DNA from: Ktedonobacterales bacterium
GTDB lineage: Bacteria > Chloroflexota > Ktedonobacteria > Ktedonobacterales > DATBGS01
NCBI GenBank assembly: GCA_036557285.1
Contig: DATBHW010000081.1
Coordinates: 50,356-114,355 of the forward strand
DNA length: 64,000 nt
Direction of reading: 5' to 3'
Position numbers and translations under genes: made by a program. Below, piece by piece: positions 58,035-64,000 of this stretch; positions within the stretch are counted from its first letter, which is position 1, and every line of letters begins with the position of its first letter. A model generated the notes under the pieces. It saw only the letters and a list, made by a program, of their open reading frames with translations, searched no databases and was not told the DNA's origin.

Positions 58035-58748
58035 ATGCGCCAGTTCTCAAGTATTGCAAAGCTTGATGCCTTCATTCTCTACACCCTTGAACTCGCATCA
58101 AGTCTTTCCGTGATTCTTCTTGCCTTTGGGCTGATTGCATCAATGGCAAATGTGCTGACCAAAGGTAGCGTCCTCACCGATAACGAGATCATGCGCCAGA
58201 TTTGGGCCTGGAGTCAATGTGCAGCCATTGATGCCAGTGTGCCAGGCACAATTATGCGCAGTTTTCATTACTGGTGTCAACACGAATGGGCGAAGGCAAC
58301 GTTGTACACCTTGCTTTCAGCTCTTTTACTGTTCACGGCAGCCATTGTGTCAAACATTGAAGCGGTTCAGCAAACACTGAACATCACCCTGGACAGTGCC
58401 TACCTGCATGTGTTCGTGTCAGTGGAGGCGCTCATCTGGATACGCTCCATTGCTATTGTGCTGATTATTGTCGCACACGCGCTGCGCCATGTTGGACAGG
58501 AGAGCGTACAGCAGATTAAAATTGTCAACCCAAAGCACTTACAGTCTACACTAACCATCGCACAGGCTGTACCGACGAAACCTGCACAGCGAATACCCAA
58601 AGAACCAACACCCATCCATCATAACTTCAACCGTGTCAAGGAGTATTTGGCCGACCATCCCAAAGCGTCAGCCCGTGAGGTTGGCCGCGCATTAGGGATG
58701 AGCGCCACAACAGCGGCGAAATGGGTTAATAAGGTTCGCGCTGCCTAG
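58035..58748 (+). CDS. Membrane protein with C-terminal HTH
   Basis: 237 residues. Three or four TM helices (LASSLSVILLAFGLIASMANVL, LYTLLSALLLFTAAIVSNI, IRSIAIVLIIVAHALRHV) and a C-terminal HTH (VKEYLADHPKASAREVGRALGMSATTAAKWVNKVRA). AAAGGAG precedes the ATG at 58035 by about six bases. The gene is richer in A and T than its neighbours, suggesting transfer. The layout recalls DUF2637-like proteins of mobile elements; this is inference. Confidence 0.75.
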   Translation: MRQFSSIAKLDAFILYTLELASSLSVILLAFGLIASMANVLTKGSVLTDNEIMRQIWAWSQCAAIDASVPGTIMRSFHYWCQHEWAKATLYTLLSALLLFTAAIVSNIEAVQQTLNITLDSAYLHVFVSVEALIWIRSIAIVLIIVAHALRHVGQESVQQIKIVNPKHLQSTLTIAQAVPTKPAQRIPKEPTPIHHNFNRVKEYLADHPKASAREVGRALGMSATTAAKWVNKVRAA

Positions 58749-58825
58749 TTGCTACAATGATGATACTATTGCAGTGTTAGAGCCATACGTCTTGCCGTCG
58801 AGCATTTGCAGAGGAGTGCGCCTGA

Positions 58826-59418
58826 AGCTCATCAGGCATAACCCCTGGCTACGCACGAGTCTCGACCCAGGACCAGACGCTGGATTTGCAGCAGGATGCG
58901 CTCACAGTTGCTGGCTGCACCCGCATCTTCACCGATACCATGAGCGGGGCCAAGGCGGAGCGGACTGGACTGGCGGAGGCGTTCGATCATCTCCGTGCGG
59001 GCGATACGTTGGTCGTCTGGCGCTTGGACCGGCTGGGGCGCACGCTGAAAGATTTGATCGATCTGGTCGCCCGGCTGGAGCGCGAGGGGATCGCCTTCAA
59101 GAGCCTGACGGAGCAGCTTGATACGACGCCGCCGACGGGCACGCTGATCTTTCACCTCTTCGGCTCGCTGGTCGAGTTTAAGCGGGCGCTCATTCGGGAG
59201 CGTACCCAGGCGGGCCTGGTCGCGGCACGCGCTCGTGGACGGAACAGGGGGCGGCCCGGGCGCTGCGCGGGAAAGACCCCAAGCTCGTCGAGGTGGTGCG
59301 ACAGCAGTACCTGGAACAGCGTACCCCAGTTAGCGCCCTCTGTGAGCTGCTGGGGGTTTCACGTTCGACGTTCTATCAGCGCGTCTTCGGGAAGCAACCC
59401 GTTTCCGAGCAGACCTGA
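58826..59418 (+). pseudogene. Serine recombinase (resolvase), broken
   Basis: Resolvase/invertase domain with GYARVSTQDQTLDLQQDAL (catalytic Ser), IFTDTMSGAKAERTGLAEAFDHL, VWRLDRLGRTLKDL and EFKRALIRERTQAGL. No ATG, GTG or TTG lies before GYARVS in frame; an ATA at 58838 sits where the start would be. Near 59255 one base is missing, after which the other frame continues as ALRGKDPKLVEVVRQQYLEQ..SALCELLGVSRSTFYQRVFG, the expected HTH. So it has lost its start codon and has one frameshift. Confidence 0.85.
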
Positions 59419-59746
59419 AGGCCGCGCAAGGGATGAAACGGGACGACGGCGCCATTCACGAAACGAGCGCACTGTGAATCCCAGAGCCGCCTGGGAGGTG
59501 TGGGGAGAGCGCAGCACATGGGAGTCGGCACGGGCCACTTGCCCACTAGCCGAAACTGTGAGCCGGGGTACAATCCGCTCACAACCAGCATACCAGCGAG
59601 CGAACGCCCCTGTCTAATCAGACCCGTGGTGATGATACATCTGCGTCATATCTCGGCGTCGGCCCCAGGCGAGGTAGAAGTTCCGCAGCGTGAGTGGCAG
59701 GCAAATCCCAAGGCGCGTTTCCTGCCCTGCTGAGGGAGGGTTCTCT
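59419..59746. other. Gene-free region with a short hairpin
   Basis: 328 bases between the resolvase remnant and a convergent hypothetical gene. GTGAGC (59558-59563) and GCTCAC (59577-59582) can pair. The stretch 59480-59590 looks structured, but I cannot assign it to an RNA or mobile element. Confidence 0.4.
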
Positions 59747-60778
59747 TTACTCGCTCGCCTTATCCGCCTGGGACCTTTCCCATCTCTGCGCGTGGAGCCA
59801 CGCCTGCGTCACCTCCTGTAAAAGATGGTGAAGGCGTTGCTGCTGCGCTTGGTCGTCTGGGCGCTTTGATCGCTCCACCTCAGCCAATCGACGAGCCAGG
59901 GCGGTCATAAACTGCGTATACGCTGCGGTGAGGGCTAGCTCGTGCTGCTCCTCCTCGGGGTAGGCTTCCGGTTTGCTGTAGCGGAGCAGCGCATGCCCCA
60001 CATCTCTGAGCACTCCCACCACGCGCTGAGACTCTTTGGGCTGCGGACGTTCTGGCTCGCGCAGTTCGGCCAGGCGGCAGTTGATGGTCCCCATAAACTG
60101 CATCCAGGCTTCAGTGAACGCCTGCTTTCGCTCCTCCTCGCTGGGCACGCGCAGCGCCGCAATCACGGCCTCATCTCGCAGCGCCCAGCACAGGGGGCTG
60201 TAGCGCCGATAGGCCAGGATGACCCTCCCCTCATCCTGCTCCGTCGGCTCCACGACGACGCGTTCCTCACTCAAGGGGTAGTAGAGGTCGCGTGGCAAGC
60301 CTTCCCGCTCCCAGGCGGCCTGCACCTCTGCAAACTGCTCAGCGGTCAGTATCAGCAGGCCCGGCATGCCATTATGCTGATAGAAGATGGCCTCCTCTCC
60401 CTGGTAGAGGTCCACCTCCGCGATATTAAGCCAAACATCCAATCGCTCAAACCAGGCAAAGAGGTCCGCGATCAGGGCTGCGCGTGCCTGCTCATCAGTT
60501 GGAAGCGCCCCTGCTCGCTGCCACTCCTCGGGAGGGATGCCTTCGTGAAGGAAGGGATAGGCGACATAGCGGTCTGCCCACTGCGCCACACACCGCACCG
60601 TCACGAATGCCGCCTGCTTGAGCAGCGTCGTGGCCTCCTGCAAGCGCTCTGGGGTGAAGTCTGCCTCCAGGCCGAAGTAGTAGCCCTCCGGCAGATAGTA
60701 GGCTCGCCCAGCGGGAGGCGGAAAGGCCGGGCGCACGACCCGACTTTCTAGCATCCACCGCTTACTGACACGTCTCAT
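59747..60778 (-). CDS. Hypothetical soluble protein
   Basis: 343 residues, acidic, no TM helix. It looks like two domains: an N-terminal part rich in aromatic residues (YYLPEGYYFGLEADFTPERLQEATTLL) and a helical C-terminal part with two similar blocks (AFTEAWMQFMGTINCRLAELREPE and ALTAAYTQFMTALARRLAEVERS), an internal duplication. No family recognised. The ATG at 60778 has GGAGG six bases upstream. Confidence 0.7.
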   Translation of the reverse strand: MRRVSKRWMLESRVVRPAFPPPAGRAYYLPEGYYFGLEADFTPERLQEATTLLKQAAFVTVRCVAQWADRYVAYPFLHEGIPPEEWQRAGALPTDEQARAALIADLFAWFERLDVWLNIAEVDLYQGEEAIFYQHNGMPGLLILTAEQFAEVQAAWEREGLPRDLYYPLSEERVVVEPTEQDEGRVILAYRRYSPLCWALRDEAVIAALRVPSEEERKQAFTEAWMQFMGTINCRLAELREPERPQPKESQRVVGVLRDVGHALLRYSKPEAYPEEEQHELALTAAYTQFMTALARRLAEVERSKRPDDQAQQQRLHHLLQEVTQAWLHAQRWERSQADKASE

Positions 60779-60833
60779 CCTGATCCTCCCTCCAGGGATA
60801 GCCAACAGCGAGCGGCCATCAGCGCGAAGACGC

Positions 60834-61273
60834 TCAAGGCAAATCCATCAACGCTTGCAGGCGCGGCAGCACGTTGTCATAGAACCACGTATAGATGGTA
60901 TCACCATTCGCGCCACGTGTCGCGTTCAGAAAGGCCTTCATTGCGTCAGAAGCAACCGACAATGCCATGTTGTCGGCATCTACGATGCCTTCTGTTGGAA
61001 TAAGGTTCTGATAAAATAACCCATTACGATAGGTGATATGTATGTCCACATCCAGACCACCCCCACCCCCACTGACTTGAACGTTCACATGGCAGCCATG
61101 TTTAGCATCAGATTCGGGGCCGCGCACATGCGCGTATATCTTCCCTGAAGGCCCCTTCCTAGTACGTGTCGCCTGGCCGCCTGGAGGATTGCCTCACCAT
61201 ACTCATCGCCAGGCTGCCAGGGACGATAGAGCGAGCGAATGTGGGGAGATTGCTCCGACCAATCGAGTTCCAT
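60834..61273 (-). pseudogene. Unrecognised gene, probably frameshifted
   Basis: It opens at ATG 61273 with AAGGA seven bases upstream (MELDWSEQSPHIRSLYRPW..PGDEYG). Near 61190 the protein-like sequence moves to another frame (GNPPGGQATRTRKGPSGKIY..HVRGPESDAKHGCHVNVQ) and runs to 60834. A 97-residue frame from GTG 61127 to 60834 could be a gene by itself. The product is unknown; the Gly-rich linker and position among decayed accessory genes suggest a surface or toxin-like fragment. Confidence 0.45.
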
Positions 61274-61357
61274 CAGTGCTTCCTTTTCAGCTTCCTCGGG
61301 CAATGAACATGTCTGCAAAACAGGGCTATGGAGCAGCCACAGCCTTCTTTCTCCCTT

Positions 61358-62197
61358 TTACCCAAACAGTGAGTAAGCGCGTCTGAGGAAGGCAGTAGAC
61401 ACCTCTGGTTTGGGAACAGGGAACGGATACCAGTAGGCTGAGGCCAGGGTCAGCCACTCGACCAGTCGCCCCGGTGTCACATGCAGAGCGGTTCCCCCAT
61501 CGCCTCCGCGAAAGACGCCCATCTCGGCAGTGAATTCCAGATTGAAGGGATTATTCCCAATCAGCAACCCAAAGGCGTTTGGACGCAGATGGAAATCCCA
61601 CGCTGCTGGGTTTTTGCGCAGGGGCATATCAATCAGAGGGCAACTATCCCCCCACCGCCAGAGCGTGCGCGCGCCCGCGGCACAGGCATATTCCCATTCA
61701 TCCGAGGTCGGAAACCGAAAACCTTCCTGAGCAAGGTGTTCCTGCGTCTGCGGGTAAGAAATACGACGGCCAGGAAAGCGATAGACCCGCTGCCCGTTCT
61801 CGCTGGTGAGCGAGGCTAAGTCCGTCGCTACCGTCTCCAGCAGGAACGGCTGAAATGTTACGTGGCGCGGCGGGGTGAGGCGGTTCTCCAGATACTTCTC
61901 AAGCGTTGGACTCTGGAGGAGCATCTCCGGGTACTCGCGGCAGGTCTCCTCCCAGCTTTGTTGTTGTGCTGCTGTGGGATGAAAGCTGCCCGGGGCATAG
62001 CCTAAGGTGGCATGACCGCCAGGAATCAGAGCAAAACGCGCCACCTGCCACCTGAAGAAGGCCACACGATGGCGCTGCTAGCCCAGTTCGTGTGTTTCCA
62101 GGCCATCGAAGCGAAATGGTTCTGGCAATCGAGATGCACCAGCTAGAGCCGCTTCCTCTTGTTCAGCAGATGTGAGCTGATCCCAGCGACGGAGCAT
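61358..62197 (-). pseudogene. Formylglycine-generating-enzyme-like (SUMF1) protein with in-frame stop
   Basis: It opens at ATG 62197 (MLRRWDQLTSAEQEEAALA) with AAGGA seven bases upstream, and hits TAG at 62078-62080 after HELG. The same frame continues as QRHRVAFFRWQVARFALIPGGHATLGY and contains the FGE-sulfatase core FRFPTSDEWEYACAAGARTLWRWGD. A GTG at 62065 could restart a 235-residue product lacking about 40 N-terminal residues. Catalytic cysteines of true formylglycine-generating enzymes are not evident, so other roles in this fold are possible. Confidence 0.65.
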
Positions 62198-62388
62198 GAG
62201 CAGTTCCTTCAATTGAGCATCTTTCATTTCCTGTTGCTCTTCACTGTTATTCCAGGACCAGCTTTCGACCCCTCGCTTCTTTCAGAGGACAGAGCGGGCA
62301 AGACATGTTGCCCACCTTCAGTGTATCCGCTCTTCTAGGACACAGCTTCAGCGACCTTCCCGGGAGATCCCAAGGGGATCTCTGAGAG

Positions 62389-62652
62389 TCAGGTTAGCTT
62401 CTCCAGCTTTTCCATCATCGCTTGCAGTTCGCTATCTTCCAGCTCCCACTCTGGCCCTTCTGTCAGAAAGATCAGTTTTAGTATAGCATCACTAATCTCG
62501 GGGAGGTCGCGATGCTCGAAACGCACCCACCGACTATCATGTTTGGCGTTCATTTCTAGCGCCCAACGACCAAGCTCTTCTTTGGTGCGTTTCCCAGCTA
62601 GCGTCTCTTGAATGGCACGGACAACATCACTGGTTCGTAAGATGCGCTCCAT
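62389..62652 (-). CDS. Hypothetical small protein, possible immunity protein
   Basis: 87 residues, acidic, helical (SDVVRAIQETLAGKRTKEELGRWALEMNAKH and DLPEISDAILKLIFLTEGPEWELEDSELQ). GGGAG precedes the ATG. It lies downstream of the C-terminal part of a large toxin-like gene on the same strand, the usual place of an immunity gene; this role is inference only. Confidence 0.65.
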   Translation of the reverse strand: MERILRTSDVVRAIQETLAGKRTKEELGRWALEMNAKHDSRWVRFEHRDLPEISDAILKLIFLTEGPEWELEDSELQAMMEKLEKLT

Positions 62653-62854
62653 AGCCTGCTCCCATTGTCAAAAACAGCAAGTCTTCCAACCTTTGGTCAT
62701 TTCGGCTGGCTACTATTGCCGCTCTAGAACAAAAAAAAGGCTTATGGTTCTTAAGAAGGAGTGGACTTACCATGCTGTGCCTCTCGCTTGCGCGGCCATT
62801 TCTGGGCGAATGGAGCATCCTCTTTCTATCTCTGAGAGGCCAGCGCCATCAGCA

Positions 62855-63697
62855 TCATGGGAAAACATCAGATCCTTCTGGCCCTGGCCAGTAATACTTT
62901 TCAATAATACCATTATCCATGAGGAAGTGCGCTAATTCATTGTTGAATATATAGTTGTTGTAATCCTTCGGGCTAATAACGCGTGTACTTCCATTTGCCT
63001 CAAAGCCTCGCATCCACCCCCACTTATTGAAAGACTCAGGATCCCAAGACCTTACAAACTGATACCCAGCAACTCGACCAGGTCTATCGGATGGGGTAGA
63101 CTTCCCAGAGAAGCGCATCTCCCCGTTTGACATCACCTCTGGCTCACCGTACCTTTGACAGTATGTGTAGTATTGGTTGAGTCGCGCAGCATTAGCCGCG
63201 TTATGGGCTTCCCCATACCCACCAGCCCCACTTGATCCATCATCGCACGGGTCTGGCGAGGCCGACGCGGCCACAGGCGGCGGCCTAATGCCCCCTCCAG
63301 CGCCCCACCGGGGGCAGTTACCGGCTCTGTTGTCGTGCTCGACCCATCATCTGTCCCATCGCCGCCATCATCGCCACAATCACTCGTACAAGGTGGAGAA
63401 TTGGGCGATTTATGCCCCTTCATCGACCGCAACTGGTCATCGGTCAGGGGTCCATACTGGTCCAGCGGATGATACCACTTCAGCATCCGTAACTGGTCAT
63501 CGGTCAAGGGTCCGGTCCGGTCCAGATCCAGTAGTCTGGCGCCTGGGCCGGCTTGGCCCGGGGGCTGCCGTTTCCCGCCTGGAGGTAAATTTTCACCTGG
63601 CCAGGCTCCGCCACCTCCTCCTTCCCATTCCGGGGGGTACCAGTCGCAGCCTGGAGTGGAGTGAACCCCTCTGACCGGACCACCCAGGCAAGTCAAC
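62855..63697 (-). pseudogene. C-terminal remnant of a large surface/toxin-like protein, cut by an IS
   Basis: An open frame runs inward from the IS end at 63697 without any start: Trp/Pro/Gly-rich (CDWYPPEWEGGGGGAWPG), two copies of GPLTDDQLR, then a Cys/Asp/Thr linker. At about 63270-63320, in G/C runs, the frame shifts and continues as RLNQYYTYCQRYGEPEV..GYQFVRSWDPESFNKWGWMRGF..YNNYIFNNELAHFLMDNGIIEKYYWPG to 62855. The last 110 residues look like a discrete C-terminal domain of the polymorphic toxin type. No known toxin family is recognised. Confidence 0.55.
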
Positions 63698-64000
63698 TGA
63701 GCCGTAACCCTGTGGTAGACTGACCACAGCGGAAAGGTCAGGTGACGAGTTATGCCAGGACGAACCTTTAGCCGGGACTTCAAACTGGAAGTGGTCCGCC
63801 AAGTCGCAGAGGGACGCAAGCGCCCAGCACAAGCCTGCCGGGAATATCAGTTGGCCGAGAGTGTGTTGTCGCGCTGGCGCAAAGAGTACGAGGAGCGTGG
63901 CGAAGCGGCTTTTACGCCCAAAGAAGGTGGGCAGCCCAGCGCGCTGGAAGCCCGCATCGCCGAGTTGGAACGGTTCTGCGGGCAGTTAGCCTTGGAGAAT
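63698..64000 (+). mobile_element. IS3-family insertion sequence, left part
   Basis: The transposase gene begins at 63752. The element's left end is placed at about 63698, where TGAGCCGTAACCCTGTGG starts with the TGA typical of IS3-type ends. It interrupts the gene remnant on the minus strand and runs off the right edge, so the other end and target duplication cannot be checked. Confidence 0.7.
63752..64000 (+). CDS. IS3-family transposase OrfA, 3' end outside window
   Basis: 83 residues visible: HTH_Tnp_1/IS3 OrfA domain (TFSRDFKLEVVRQVAEGRKRPAQACREYQLAESVLSRWRKEYEERG), then the leucine-zipper-like coil (ALEARIAELERFCGQLALEN). The ATG is preceded by AGGTGA. OrfB would follow beyond the window. 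Confidence 0.9.
   Translation, partial: MPGRTFSRDFKLEVVRQVAEGRKRPAQACREYQLAESVLSRWRKEYEERGEAAFTPKEGGQPSALEARIAELERFCGQLALEN

Noticed and set aside
59480..59590. Possible remnant of a group II intron or structured RNA
   Set aside because: Only a 6-bp stem could be found; no domain V, reverse transcriptase or known RNA pattern is visible.
42555..62080. Amber (TAG) recoding, suggested by two genes interrupted by in-frame TAG
   Set aside because: ftsH and other intact genes end in TAG, and the first interrupted gene also has two frameshifts, so ordinary nonsense mutation fits better.

Overview
The window is bacterial chromosome with high GC and dense coding on both strands. The gene content (PP2C phosphatase with an extracytoplasmic tail, paired tyrosine-rich DUF4190 proteins, a PATAN/DUF4388 protein, YtxH proteins, many small signalling genes) and the Rad50/NurA/Mre11-like set suggest a Chloroflexota bacterium, perhaps of the Ktedonobacteria type. 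This placement is inference from gene families; there is no rRNA in the window.

Layout: 0-5.3 kb carries an M16-like protein lacking its zinc ligands, FtsH, a CPA1-type Na+/H+ antiporter and two DUF4190 membrane proteins, all on the minus strand. 5.5-13.5 kb is a DNA-end-processing block: SbcC/Rad50-like ATPase, NurA nuclease, a TPR membrane protein, and a convergent SbcD/Mre11-like nuclease beyond a perfect 25-bp stem. 13.5-20 kb holds a protease-fold protein without catalytic residues, a DUF4388 protein, YtxH, a response regulator, and an ECF sigma factor overlapping a probable membrane anti-sigma factor. 20-25 kb has a TrmH-type RNA methyltransferase and a three-gene exopolysaccharide operon. 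25-41.9 kb is housekeeping and signalling: PP2C phosphatase, AspRS, HTH regulator, cytoplasmic MCP-like transducer, HflX, tRNA-Leu(UAA), MnmG, a two-component pair, endonuclease V and two methyltransferases.

41.8-43.8 kb has a broken Tat-exported protein gene and a second YtxH gene. About 43.9-50.7 kb is a compact integrated element: paired 20-bp iteron-like repeats, a zinc-finger/TOPRIM/RepA-type helicase, small DNA-binding and membrane proteins in an overlapping operon, and a tyrosine integrase. It has no visible transfer genes and looks like an integrative replicon. 50.7-57.9 kb returns to core genes (HemL, lipoprotein, GlcD-like oxidase, PRC/BON protein, membrane protein, GNAT, hydrolase).

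58-64 kb is a decaying accessory region: an HTH membrane protein, a resolvase with a frameshift and lost start codon, a formylglycine-generating-enzyme-like gene with an in-frame stop, unrecognised genes, and the C-terminal end of a large surface or toxin-like protein cut by an IS3-family insertion at the right edge. Three intergenic palindromic elements (19.85, 29.4 and 36.0 kb) form one or two related small repeat families. An extended -10 box (TGCTATAAT) recurs ahead of four genes.
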